DNA of 64,000 nt, from positions 1 to 64,000 of the forward strand of contig JBFMHC010000044.1 of assembly GCA_040751755.1 (NCBI GenBank), given 5' to 3'. Source of the DNA: PFJX01 sp040751755. GTDB taxonomy: Bacteria; Pseudomonadota; Gammaproteobacteria; Burkholderiales; Thiobacillaceae. Positions 8,363 through 15,891 of this stretch are shown one piece after another. Every line of letters starts with the position of its first letter. Position 1 is the stretch's first letter. The translations under genes were made by a program, and so were the position numbers. A model generated the notes under the pieces. That model was not told the DNA's origin, did no database searches, and worked only from the letters and a program-made list of their open reading frames with translations.

Positions 8363-9463
8363 ATGAAGATCACCCTCAGCGTCATCAAGGCCGACATCGG
8401 CTCCATCGGCGGACACATCGCCCCTTCCGCGCGCTTGCTGGAGACCGTCCGCCACCACGTCATCGAGCATGGCGCGGACCTGCTCATCGACCACGCCATC
8501 AGCCACACCGGCGACGACATCGCCATCCTCATGACCCACACGCGCGGCGTGAAGGACGAGGCGATCCACCGCCTGGCCTGGAACGCCTTCCTCGCCGGCA
8601 CCGCGCGGGCCAAGGCGCAGGGCCTGTACGGCGCGGGCCAGGACCTGCTCAAGGACTCGTTCTCCGGCAACGTGCACGGCATGGGCCCGGCGGTGGCGGA
8701 GCTGGAATTCGAGGAGCGGCCCAACGAGCCCTTCCTGTTCTTCGCCGCCGACAAGACCGACCCCGGCGCCTTCAACCTGCCGCTCTACGCGGCCTTCGCC
8801 GACCCCATGAACACCCCCGGCCTGATCCTCTCGCCAAAGATGGCGAAGGGCTTCCGCTTCGTGATCATGGACGTGAACCATACCGAGGGCGACCGCGTCA
8901 TCGAGCTGGACGCGCCCGAGCAGCTCTACGACATCGCCGCGCTGCTGCGCGACCCGGAACGCTACGTGGTCGAGTCGGTGTGGAGCCGCGCCACCGGCGA
9001 GCAGGCGGTGGCAGTGGCCACCTCGCGCCTGCACAACATCGCCGGCAAGTACACGGGCAAGGACGACCCGGTGATGCTGGTGCGCGTGCAGATGAACTTC
9101 CCTGCCACCGGCGAGGTGCTCGCGCCCTATGCCATCGGCCATTACGTGGCAGGCTGCATGCGCGGCTCGCACCAGATGCCGCTCATGCCCGTGCCGCTCA
9201 ATTCCGGCATCAGCTACTTCGACGGCCCGCCGGTGGTGAGCTGCGCGGCCTACGCTATGCACGAGGGCAGGCTGACCGAGGCGCTCGACGCCTTCGCCCA
9301 CCCGTTCTGGGACACGGTGCGCGCACACGTCTCCGACAAGGCCATGGAGATGCGCCGCCAGGGCTTCTTCGGCGCCGCCATGCTGCCGATGGCCGAGCTG
9401 GAGTACACCGGCATCATGGAGAAGCTGGCCGAGCTGGAGCCGCGCTTCCGCGTGCGGCAGTAG
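8363..9463 (+). CDS. fbp: Fructose-1,6-bisphosphate aldolase/phosphatase (bifunctional, type V)
   Basis: 366 residues aligning end to end with the archaeal-type bifunctional FBP aldolase/phosphatase. One enzyme condenses triose phosphates and then removes the C1 phosphate, making gluconeogenesis unidirectional. Signature blocks are SVIKADIGSIGGH, GLYGAGQDLLKDSFSGNV, DKTDPGAFNLPLYAAFADP, IAGKYTGKDDP and GYMRGSH-like CMRGSHQMPLMPV. The Tyr and Lys of GKYTGKDDP (near residues 231 and 235) match the aldolase catalytic pair, and the N-terminal Asp/His are metal ligands. GGAGG precedes the ATG. The family is best known from archaea and early-branching thermophiles, so its presence in a likely betaproteobacterium is notable. 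pgm lies 6.4 kb downstream. Confidence 0.95.
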   Translation: MKITLSVIKADIGSIGGHIAPSARLLETVRHHVIEHGADLLIDHAISHTGDDIAILMTHTRGVKDEAIHRLAWNAFLAGTARAKAQGLYGAGQDLLKDSFSGNVHGMGPAVAELEFEERPNEPFLFFAADKTDPGAFNLPLYAAFADPMNTPGLILSPKMAKGFRFVIMDVNHTEGDRVIELDAPEQLYDIAALLRDPERYVVESVWSRATGEQAVAVATSRLHNIAGKYTGKDDPVMLVRVQMNFPATGEVLAPYAIGHYVAGCMRGSHQMPLMPVPLNSGISYFDGPPVVSCAAYAMHEGRLTEALDAFAHPFWDTVRAHVSDKAMEMRRQGFFGAAMLPMAELEYTGIMEKLAELEPRFRVRQ

Positions 9464-9511
9464 GGTAGGGCGCGCCGGCCCTCGCCCGAACCGTCATCTG
9501 AGCGGGGCAGA

Positions 9512-10162
9512 ATGCCGGCCATGACGCCCCGCCTGCCCCGCGCCCTGGAATTCGCCCTCGTGTTCATCGGCCTGCCCCTGCTGCTGGCCTGGCAGGGCGA
9601 GGCCATGCGCCGCTGGCTGCTGCCGCAGATCCTGCTGATCGCCGCGCTCATGCTGGTGACGCTGTGGCGCGACCCCTCATTCGACCGGCGCCAGTTGCGC
9701 CTCTGGCCGACGCGCTGGCAGCCCTGCCTGACGCGCATCGTCCTGCTCCTGGTGCTGGGCGGTGCGGCCGTGCTGGCCCTGGCGCTGCAGTTCCCGCAGG
9801 TCGAGCCGTTCGACTTCCCCCGCCGCCATCCGGCCTTCTGGCTGCTGGTGATGCTGCTCTATCCGCTGGTCTCGGTGGTGGCGCAGGAGCTGGTGTTCCG
9901 CGTCTTCCTGTTCCACCGCTATCGTGGGCTGTTCCCGGCCCCATGGGCGCTGGTCCTGGCGAGCGCGGCGGTGTTCGCCCTGGCGCACGCGCAGCTCGGC
10001 AATGCCGTGGCGCCGGCGTTGTCCCTCGTCGGCGGCCTGCTGTTCGCCTACACCTACGCCAGGAGCCGCTCCCTGCCGCTGGTGGTGCTGGAACACGGCC
10101 TGTGGGGCGACTGGCTGTTCACCCTGGGGCTGGGCGCCTACTTCTACGGCGGCCACCTCTGA
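9512..10162 (+). CDS. CPBP-family intramembrane metalloprotease-like protein
   Basis: 216 residues with about six hydrophobic helices. The CPBP (Abi) signature is QELVFRVFLFHRY near 126-138, followed by FALAHAQLGN and LEHGLWGDW. The first Glu of the canonical EExxxR motif is replaced by Gln (QELVFR). The second Glu, the Arg and both His-containing motifs are present, so activity is possible but not certain. Relatives process prenylated proteins or act in bacteriocin immunity. The start could also be the in-frame ATG at 9521. Inner membrane. Confidence 0.85.
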   Translation: MPAMTPRLPRALEFALVFIGLPLLLAWQGEAMRRWLLPQILLIAALMLVTLWRDPSFDRRQLRLWPTRWQPCLTRIVLLLVLGGAAVLALALQFPQVEPFDFPRRHPAFWLLVMLLYPLVSVVAQELVFRVFLFHRYRGLFPAPWALVLASAAVFALAHAQLGNAVAPALSLVGGLLFAYTYARSRSLPLVVLEHGLWGDWLFTLGLGAYFYGGHL

Positions 10163-10212
10163 GGCAATCACGCTACTGGCGATAAGATCGCACCTGACCG
10201 CATCCCATCGAC

Positions 10213-10824
10213 ATGAACCCCGTGGAAAAACCCAACGCCCCTTCCTGCGAACGCAACCGCGACCCCATCCTGGAGGTGCTGCGCGAGCACTTCATGGACC
10301 GCCGCGAGGTCCTGGAGATCGGCAGCGGCACCGGCCAGCACGCCGTGTTCTTCGCCGCCGCGCTGCCGCACCTGCTCTGGCAGGCCTCGGACCGCGCCGA
10401 GAACCTGCCCGGCATCGGCCTCTGGCTGGACGAGGCGGCCCTGCCCAACACGCCGCCGCCCCTGGAACTGGACGTCAGCGGCAGTTGGCCGGCGCGGCGC
10501 TTCGACGCCGTGTTCAGCGCCAACACCCTGCACATCATGGCCTGGGAGGAGGTGGAGCGGCTGTTCGCCGGCCTCGACGCGGTGCTGGCGGAGGGGGCGA
10601 TCCTGGCGATCTACGGCCCCTTCAACTACGGCGGCCGCTTCACCAGCGAGAGCAACGCCAAGTTCGAGCTGTGGCTGAAGGAGCGCGGCGCGCACCAGGG
10701 CATCCGCGACTTCGAGGCGGTGGACGCGCTGGCGCGCGGCATCGGCTTGCGACTGGTGGAGGACCGCGAGATGCCGGCCAACAACCGCTGCCTGGTGTGG
10801 TGCCGGGAGGGCCGGGGCGCTTGA
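10213..10824 (+). CDS. DUF938 family SAM-dependent methyltransferase-like protein
   Basis: 203 residues with a class I methyltransferase fold. The SAM motif VLEIGSGTGQHAVFFA lies near residues 33-48, followed by LLWQASDR and FDAVFSANTLHIMAW. PAPSCERNRDPILEVL-type N-terminus (here APSCERNRDPILEVLREHF) and YGPFNYGGRFTSESNAKFE are DUF938 hallmarks. Substrate unknown. The stop overlaps the TTG start of the next gene (TTGA), so they are co-translated. Cytosolic. Confidence 0.9.
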   Translation: MNPVEKPNAPSCERNRDPILEVLREHFMDRREVLEIGSGTGQHAVFFAAALPHLLWQASDRAENLPGIGLWLDEAALPNTPPPLELDVSGSWPARRFDAVFSANTLHIMAWEEVERLFAGLDAVLAEGAILAIYGPFNYGGRFTSESNAKFELWLKERGAHQGIRDFEAVDALARGIGLRLVEDREMPANNRCLVWCREGRGA

Positions 10825-11960
10825 GCCTGCGCGCGATCCTGCTCGCCGGCGCGGGCGAGCTGGCGGAGGATGACTGGGCGGCGCTGGACACCGGCGGCGA
10901 CCCCTTCGTCAGCCGCGACTTCCTCGATGCCGCCGAGGCCTGCGGGGCGGCGGGGCCGGAGCTGGCCTGGCGGCCCATGCACCTGTGCCTGCGCGACGCG
11001 GGTGGGCATCTGGCCGGTCTGCTCCCCCTGTACCTGCGCCACCACTCCTTCGGCGACTTCTCGCACGACTGGAGCTGGGCCCCGGCCTGGCAGCAGGCGG
11101 GCCTGGACTACTACCCCAAGCTGGTGAGCGGCGTGCCGTACACCCCTTCACCCGGCCCGCGCCTGCTGGCCCGCGCGGGGGAGGCGGAGCAGGTGGTGCC
11201 GGTGCTGATCGACGCCGCGCTGGAGACGGCGCGGGAGGTGGGCGCCTCCGCCTGGCAGTGCCTGTTCGTGCGCGAGACGGAGCGCGATGCCCTGCACGCG
11301 GCGGGCCTGCTGCTGCGCGAGGGCGTGCAGTTCCACTGGCGCAATCGCGGCTACCGCGACTTCGACGACTTCCTCGCCGGCTTCACCGCCGACAAGCGCA
11401 AGAAGTTGAAGCGCGAACGCCGCGCCGTGCGCGAGGCCGGCCTGCGCATCGAGGCGCGCCACGGCGACGAGATCGAGCCCGGCATGTGGCCGCACCTCCA
11501 CCGCCACTACCGCGACACCTTCCTGCGCCACGGCAACCACCCGGCCTTCCCGCAGGCCTTCTTCGAACGCGCGGCGACGACATTGGGGCGGCGCATGGTG
11601 GTGTTCATCGCCTGGGAGGGCGAGCGGCCGGTCGCCTCGGCGATCTGCTACCGCAACGACACGACCCTGTTCGGCCGCCACTGGGGCACGGACATCGACT
11701 GCCCCGGCCTGCATTTCGAACTGTGCTACTACGCCGGCATCCAATACGCCATCGCCGAGGGGCTGGCGCGCTTCGAGCCGGGCGCGCAGGGCGAGCACAA
11801 GCTGGCGCGTGGTTTCGAGCCGGTGCCCGCCTGGTCGGCGTTCTGGATCGCCGACGCGCGCATGCGCGAACTGCTGCGCCGGCATCTGGCGCGCGAGGGC
11901 GAGGCGATGCGCGACTACCAGGCGGAGATGGCGCGCCACCTGCCGTTCAAGTCGGGCTGA
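10821..11960 (+). CDS. DUF482 / GNAT-like peptidoglycan-family acyltransferase homologue
   Basis: 379 residues of the DUF482 family, distant relatives of FemX/GNAT acyltransferases sometimes annotated as peptidogalycan biosynthesis proteins. Motifs seen are DPFVSRDFLDAAE, the stretch HSFGDFSHDWSWA, DKRKKLKRERRAV, HPAFPQAFFE, ASAICYRNDTTLFGRHWG and EPGAQGEHKLARGFEPVP. The start is a TTG at 10821 overlapping the previous stop; no ATG upstream in frame fits, and the N-terminus begins LSLRAILLAGAGELAEDDW. The biochemical role is not established. Confidence 0.85.
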   Translation: MSLRAILLAGAGELAEDDWAALDTGGDPFVSRDFLDAAEACGAAGPELAWRPMHLCLRDAGGHLAGLLPLYLRHHSFGDFSHDWSWAPAWQQAGLDYYPKLVSGVPYTPSPGPRLLARAGEAEQVVPVLIDAALETAREVGASAWQCLFVRETERDALHAAGLLLREGVQFHWRNRGYRDFDDFLAGFTADKRKKLKRERRAVREAGLRIEARHGDEIEPGMWPHLHRHYRDTFLRHGNHPAFPQAFFERAATTLGRRMVVFIAWEGERPVASAICYRNDTTLFGRHWGTDIDCPGLHFELCYYAGIQYAIAEGLARFEPGAQGEHKLARGFEPVPAWSAFWIADARMRELLRRHLAREGEAMRDYQAEMARHLPFKSG

Positions 11961-12015
11961 GCGGCAGGGCGTACCCGGCGATAATCGCGGCCTTCTCCAA
12001 CTGACCGCGCTAACC

Positions 12016-12408
12016 ATGAGCCACGCCGCCGCCAAGCCCTGTCCCTTCTGCGTCCTCGACCCCGCCCGCATCCTCCACGAGGACGCGCTGACCGTGGTCT
12101 ACAAGGATGGCTTTCCCGTCTCGCCCGGCCATACCGTGGTGGTCGCGCGGCGCCACTTCGCCACCCTGTTCGAGGCCACGGAGGAGGAGCAGCTGGCGCT
12201 GCTGAGGTCGCTGGCGCGCTGCAAGGCGATCCTCGATGACCAGCACCGGCCGGACGGCTACAACATCGGCATCAACCACGGCGCGGCGGGTGGCCAGAGC
12301 GTGCCGCACCTGCATATCCACGTGATCCCGCGCTACGCGGGGGACAAGGCAGACCCGCGCGGCGGCATCCGCTGGGTGTTGCCGGACAAGGCCAAGTACT
12401 GGGCCTGA
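12016..12408 (+). CDS. HIT family protein (nucleotide hydrolase/transferase)
   Basis: 130-residue histidine-triad protein. HLHIHVIPR near 102-110 is the catalytic HxHxHxx motif, and CPFCVLDPARILHEDAL at the N-terminus is typical of the Fhit/Hint-like bacterial branch. Such enzymes hydrolyse AMP- or ADP-linked substrates; the true substrate here is unknown. The CxxC near the start may bind zinc. Cytosolic. Confidence 0.93.
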   Translation: MSHAAAKPCPFCVLDPARILHEDALTVVYKDGFPVSPGHTVVVARRHFATLFEATEEEQLALLRSLARCKAILDDQHRPDGYNIGINHGAAGGQSVPHLHIHVIPRYAGDKADPRGGIRWVLPDKAKYWA

Positions 12409-12454
12409 GTCGGCCCGGGGGGGGTATTCACTATTTCTGTATGTTGTTATCCTA

Positions 12455-12509
12455 ATTCAACACTCGCAGAGTGGCTTTTGGGCATCCGCCCGTGGACCGC
12501 GTGTTGAAT
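12455..12509 (+). promoter_or_regulatory. 9-bp inverted repeat in the leader of the small membrane-protein gene
   Basis: ATTCAACAC (12455-12463) and GTGTTGAAT (12501-12509) are perfect complements separated by 37 bases. The right arm ends directly at the AGGAG ribosome-binding site of the next gene. It could form an RNA stem that affects access to that site, or be a DNA operator. Only the symmetry and position are seen; a regulatory role is inference. Confidence 0.45.
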
Positions 12510-12521
12510 AGGAGAGACATC

Positions 12522-12641
12522 ATGTTGAAAGTGCTGCTTGGTTCCCAGACTGGCATCCTGTCCATCATCACCGTGGTGGGCGCCCTGGCGGTGGTGCTGG
12601 GCTTCTCGTTCTGGATGTACCGCAACACCCTCAAGAAGTAG
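12522..12641 (+). CDS. Small DUF3149-like single-pass membrane protein (39 residues)
   Basis: A very short gene: ATG at 12522, 39 codons, TAG. AGGAG lies 8 bases upstream. The product begins MLKVLLGSQTGILSIITVV, has one membrane helix (about 11-32, with FWMY at its end) and a short basic tail (RNTLKK), matching DUF3149-type small proteins, which have the same length and layout. Function unknown. The inverted repeat upstream suggests controlled translation. Confidence 0.75.
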   Translation: MLKVLLGSQTGILSIITVVGALAVVLGFSFWMYRNTLKK

Positions 12642-12753
12642 CCCTGTCGCGGGGCTCCTGCCCCGTCGGCCTCTCTCGTGCCTCGTGTCGCGGGCTCGCC
12701 AATCGGCGCGGCTTGAAATACGCTTGCCGGCTTTTCCCGATCTCGCCCGCGGC

Positions 12754-13092
12754 ATGAAATTCACCCAGCTTCCCATCGGCACCCGCTTCGAGTTCGAAGG
12801 CCGGGTGTACGTGAAGACCGGCCCCATCGCGGCGGCCTCGGAAAGCGGCGCGCAACGCATGATCCCGCGCTACGCGGTGCTGCGGCCGCTCGACGGCGCC
12901 TTGCCGCCGCCGCCACCGCCGTCCACGCGCCAGGTCGAGGAGGCGGCGGTGCTGGCAGCGTTCGAGGCCTATCACGAGGAATGCCGGCGCTTGCTGACAT
13001 CGGCCGTGTCGGACACGGTGCGGCTGGCGCTCGCCCGCGACGGGCTGGCGGCCGCGCGCGAGCGCTTCCTGGCGGCCCTGCGGACGGACTGA
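12754..13092 (+). CDS. Hypothetical protein (112 residues)
   Basis: Unrecognised small protein. It starts MKFTQLPIGTRFEFEGRVYVKTGPI, which resembles the short beta-rich segments found in several small bacterial proteins. A Pro run (about 50-55) separates this from a helical C-terminus. No signal peptide or membrane helix. The next gene begins five bases after its stop. Confidence 0.65.
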   Translation: MKFTQLPIGTRFEFEGRVYVKTGPIAAASESGAQRMIPRYAVLRPLDGALPPPPPPSTRQVEEAAVLAAFEAYHEECRRLLTSAVSDTVRLALARDGLAAARERFLAALRTD

Positions 13093-13097
13093 ACGCG

Positions 13098-13436
13098 ATG
13101 GCCCGGATCGTTCTCATGCTCGCCCTGGCCGGGTCCTGGCCAGCCGCCGCCGCCTACAAGGGGCTGGACGGCACCGCCCTGCTGCGCATGTGCCAGGGCG
13201 CCGACAGGGTGCGCGCCCTCTCGGTGATGTGCCACAACTACCTCAACGGCTATCTCGACGCCGCCCACCACTTCAGCCCCCGGCCCGGCTTCTGCATGGG
13301 GGACGGCGACAAGGAACGCCTGCCCAATACCCTGGTGGACTGGCTCAATGCCCATGCCGAGCGGCAGAAGCAGCCGGCGGGCGAGGTCCTGGAACAGGCG
13401 CTGAAGGACACCTTCCCCTGCAAGGGCAGGAAGTGA
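13098..13436 (+). CDS. Rap1a/Tai-like secreted protein
   Basis: 112 residues with a signal peptide (MARIVLMLALAGSWPAAAA) and the layout of the Rap1a/Tai fold: Cys32 (LLRMCQGAD), Cys45 (VMCHNYLNGYLDA), Cys66 (FCMGDG) and Cys108 (DTFPCKG) would make two disulfides. Founding members are periplasmic immunity proteins against type VI secretion amidase effectors. No type VI genes or partner effector are seen in this window, so immunity is a family-based inference and an unrelated periplasmic role is equally possible. The stop overlaps the next GTG start (GTGA). Confidence 0.75.
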   Translation: MARIVLMLALAGSWPAAAAYKGLDGTALLRMCQGADRVRALSVMCHNYLNGYLDAAHHFSPRPGFCMGDGDKERLPNTLVDWLNAHAERQKQPAGEVLEQALKDTFPCKGRK

Positions 13437-14206
13437 GTGAAGGGGTCCGCGAGACCCTGCCAGTCATCTACCGCGACGACTGGCTGATCGCCGTGCACAA
13501 GCCCGCCGGCCTGCTGGTGCACCGCAGCGACCTGGACCGCCACGAGACCCGCTTCGCCCTGCAGATCCTGCGCGACCAGATCGGCCGCCCGGTGTGGCCG
13601 GTGCATCGCCTCGACAAGGGCACCTCGGGGGTGCTGCTGTTCGCCCTAGACCGGGAGGTGGGCAGGGCCATGAGCGCCCTGTTCGAGGCCGGCGCGGTGG
13701 AGAAGCGCTACCTCGCGGTGGTGCGCGGCCATCCGCCCGAGGCGGGCGAGATCGACCACCCCCTGGCGCGCATGGCGGACGAACACGCCGGCATCGCCGC
13801 GGGCCAGGCGCCGCAGCCCGCCATCACCCGCTATCGTCGCCTGGCGACGACGGACTTGCCCTACCGGGTGGATCGTTATCCCAGCAGCCGTTACGCCCTG
13901 GTGGAACTGCAGCCGCTCACGGGCCGCTGGCACCAGCTGCGCCGCCACCTGAAGCACCTCGCCCACCCCATCATCGGCGACGCCACGCACGGCAAGGGGC
14001 GGCACAACCGCCTGTTCCAGGAGCTGTTCGGTTGCCGGCGCCTGCTCCTGGCGTCTGTCGGGCTGCGTTTCACGCACCCCGTGACCGGCGCGACGGTCAA
14101 TCTACTGGCCGCGCCGTCGCCCGATTTCGCCGCCGTGCTGGACGCTCTGGGCTGGCCGGAGTGGGCTGGGGGAGGAGCGGGGGAGGAGCGGGGGAGGGGC
14201 TGCTAG
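13433..14206 (+). CDS. truC: tRNA pseudouridine synthase C-type (RluA family)
   Basis: 257 residues of the RluA/TruC family, which isomerises U65 in some tRNAs in the founding member. The catalytic block is WPVHRLDKGTSGVLLFAL, with the Asp as nucleophile. GRWHQLRRHLKHLAHPIIGD is the second family motif. There is no N-terminal S4 domain, which favours TruC over RluC/D. The GTG start at 13433 overlaps the preceding stop, with AGG just upstream. The C-terminus is Gly-rich, from a purine-rich stretch before the next gene. Confidence 0.9.
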   Translation: MSEGVRETLPVIYRDDWLIAVHKPAGLLVHRSDLDRHETRFALQILRDQIGRPVWPVHRLDKGTSGVLLFALDREVGRAMSALFEAGAVEKRYLAVVRGHPPEAGEIDHPLARMADEHAGIAAGQAPQPAITRYRRLATTDLPYRVDRYPSSRYALVELQPLTGRWHQLRRHLKHLAHPIIGDATHGKGRHNRLFQELFGCRRLLLASVGLRFTHPVTGATVNLLAAPSPDFAAVLDALGWPEWAGGGAGEERGRGC

Positions 14207-14240
14207 AATGCGCGCCCCGAACCGACCCGCCGCCATCGCC

Positions 14241-14555
14241 ATGAACGAACCCGACGAACTCCTGCGCGCCAAGCTCAACACAGAGACCGGCCGGCTGGCG
14301 TGGAAGGAGCTGGAACGCCACTTCGCGCGCGGTGTGGTGATCCGGGTGGCGGGCGACCTGGACCTGGTCGAGGCGGCGTTTCGCGTCTCGCGCGACGACA
14401 AGGCGGCGGTACAGGCCTGGATGGACGCGGGCCAACTGCGCCGCGCCGAGATCGAGGACGCGAAGGACTGGCACGAACGCCAGGCCGTGTTCTGGGCCGT
14501 GGTGGTGGCGCCCTGGGTGCTGATCCAGGAGATCGAAGCCGGCGGGGAGGGCTGA
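14241..14555 (+). CDS. DUF2288 domain protein
   Basis: 104 residues matching DUF2288: LLRAKLNTETGRLAWKELERHFARG, then VIRVAGDLDLVEAAF and FWAVVVAPWVLIQEI. I place the start at MNEPDELL rather than the upstream in-frame ATG at 14208, which lies in the 3' end region of truC and adds a Pro/Arg stretch. Cytosolic, function unknown. It is separated by two bases from yaeQ and is probably in the same operon. Confidence 0.85.
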   Translation: MNEPDELLRAKLNTETGRLAWKELERHFARGVVIRVAGDLDLVEAAFRVSRDDKAAVQAWMDAGQLRRAEIEDAKDWHERQAVFWAVVVAPWVLIQEIEAGGEG

Positions 14556-14557
14556 CC

Positions 14558-15106
14558 ATGGCCCTCAAGGCGACCGTCTTCAAGGCCGACCTGCAGGTCG
14601 CCGACATGGACCGCAACCACTACGCGGACTACGGCCTCACCCTGGCGCGCCACCCCTCCGAGACCGACGAGCGCATGATGGTGCGCCTGCTCGCCTTCGC
14701 CCTGTTCGCCGGCGAGGGCCTGGGCTTCGGCAAGGGCCTGTGCGTGGACGACGAACCGGACCTGTGGCGCAAGGACCTCACCGGCGCGATCGAACTGTGG
14801 ATAGACGTCGGCCTGCCGGACGAGAAGTGGACGCGCAAGGCCTGCGGCCGTGCGCGCCAGGTGGCGATCGTCGCCTACGGCGCCCGCGCGGTCGACGTGT
14901 GGTGGGAACAGAACCAGGCCAAGCTCGCTCGACTCGACAACCTCGCCGTTTTCCGCCTGCCCGCCGAGGCCACGCAGGCCCTCGCGGCCCTGGCGCAGCG
15001 CACCATGCGCCTGCAGTGCACGGTACAGGACGGGCAGGTGTGGCTCGGCAACGGCGACGCGACCGTGCACCTGGAACCCCGGTGCCTGCAAGCCTTCAAG
15101 GACTGA
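14558..15106 (+). CDS. yaeQ: YaeQ family protein
   Basis: 182 residues, standard YaeQ length. Family blocks are MALKATVFKADLQVADMDRN, YADYGLTLARHPSETDERMM, FGKGLCVDDEPDLWRKDLTG and WIDVGLPDEKWTRKAC. The fold is related to PD-(D/E)xK nucleases, and E. coli YaeQ was reported to suppress loss of RfaH, but the reaction is unknown. It follows the DUF2288 gene immediately. Confidence 0.93.
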   Translation: MALKATVFKADLQVADMDRNHYADYGLTLARHPSETDERMMVRLLAFALFAGEGLGFGKGLCVDDEPDLWRKDLTGAIELWIDVGLPDEKWTRKACGRARQVAIVAYGARAVDVWWEQNQAKLARLDNLAVFRLPAEATQALAALAQRTMRLQCTVQDGQVWLGNGDATVHLEPRCLQAFKD

Positions 15107-15107
15107 C

Positions 15108-15326
15108 ATGCAAACCGTCGAATTCCACCTGCGCGGCGAATTCGTCGCCCTCTGCGACCTGCTCAAGCTCGCCGGCGTCGCCGACAGCGGCGGCCAGGGC
15201 AAGGCCCTGGTGGCGAGCGGCGAGGTGACGGTGGACGGTCAGGTCGAGACGCGCAAGACCGCGAAGATCCGCGCCGGTCAGGCGGTGGAGTGCCAGGGGG
15301 TGCGGATCCGGGTGCTGCCCGCCTGA
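15108..15326 (+). CDS. S4-domain RNA-binding protein (YbcJ-like)
   Basis: 72-residue S4 protein. The S4 signature is LCDLLKLAGVADSGGQGKALVASGEV-type, with VTVDGQVETRKTAKI and AGQAVECQGVRIRVL completing the fold. It is the same size as YbcJ/RlbA-type proteins, which bind structured RNA. The start overlaps the end of yaeQ by a single-base gap. A GC-rich hairpin follows. Confidence 0.9.
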   Translation: MQTVEFHLRGEFVALCDLLKLAGVADSGGQGKALVASGEVTVDGQVETRKTAKIRAGQAVECQGVRIRVLPA

Positions 15327-15330
15327 GCAG

Positions 15331-15369
15331 CCCCCTCCCCCTCGCGGGGGGAGGGTTGGGGAGAGGGTG
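15331..15369. repeat. GC-rich hairpin repeat, copy 1
   Basis: A 9-bp stem CCCTCCCCC/GGGGGAGGG with a 5-base loop, followed by TTGGGGAGAGGGTG. It sits between convergent genes. The tail GGGTTGGGGAGAGGGTG recurs, in opposite orientation, at about 19931-19975, so this is a dispersed intergenic repeat of the REP type. It may act as a two-way terminator, though it lacks a T-run. Confidence 0.7.
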
Positions 15370-15409
15370 TGGCGAGCGCAGCTCGCCCCACCATTTTCAG
15401 GACACCGCC

Positions 15410-15733
15410 TCAGCGGAAGATGATGGGCGGCAGGTCGATGATCACGGACGGCCCGCTCGGGTAGCGGTAGGTGGTGGGGCCGTAGTAGTAGCGGTTCTCG
15501 TACACCACCGGCGGGGCCGGGTAGACGTACACGTTCTCGCGGTACACCGTGCGATGGTGCTTGTGGTGCCGCCAGCCCTCGTGCCGGCCATTGTCGTGCC
15601 AGCGGTACTCGTAACGATCGCCGTCGCGCCAGCCGTCGCGGTCGCCACGGCCGTCGGCATGGGCATTCACGCCCCCGGCGAGGGCGGCCACGCCCAGCAG
15701 GGCGGTCAACAGGGTCTTCAGGGTCGCTTTCAT
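15410..15733 (-). CDS. Small secreted His/Arg/Tyr-rich protein
   Basis: 107 residues starting MKATLKTLLTALLGVAALAGG, with a signal peptide ending at NAHA. The AAGGAG 7 bases upstream fixes this start over a longer upstream reading. The mature part is charged (GDRDGWRDGDRYEYRWHD), then His-rich (HEGWRHHKHHRTVYREN), then Tyr/Pro-rich (YVYPAPPVVYENRYYY). This is a common composition in betaproteobacterial envelope proteins of unknown function. Metal binding by the His cluster is possible but unproven. Confidence 0.75.
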   Translation of the reverse strand: MKATLKTLLTALLGVAALAGGVNAHADGRGDRDGWRDGDRYEYRWHDNGRHEGWRHHKHHRTVYRENVYVYPAPPVVYENRYYYGPTTYRYPSGPSVIIDLPPIIFR

Positions 15734-15891
15734 GGTCTTGCTCCTTTGCATGGTTCGGAGGGCATCCGTGTGCTCCATCCTTGACCCCATGCTAGGCGGC
15801 GACGCGCGGCCATAGGGTTTCCAAAGGTTACGGTTTGTAACAGCCAGGGGCGTAACATTACGCATGCGTCAATAAAGCCCGGAGTCCCAGC

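Noticed and set aside
7475..9328. Long minus-strand frame opposite the FBP aldolase/phosphatase
   Set aside because: Shadow of a strongly recognised enzyme.
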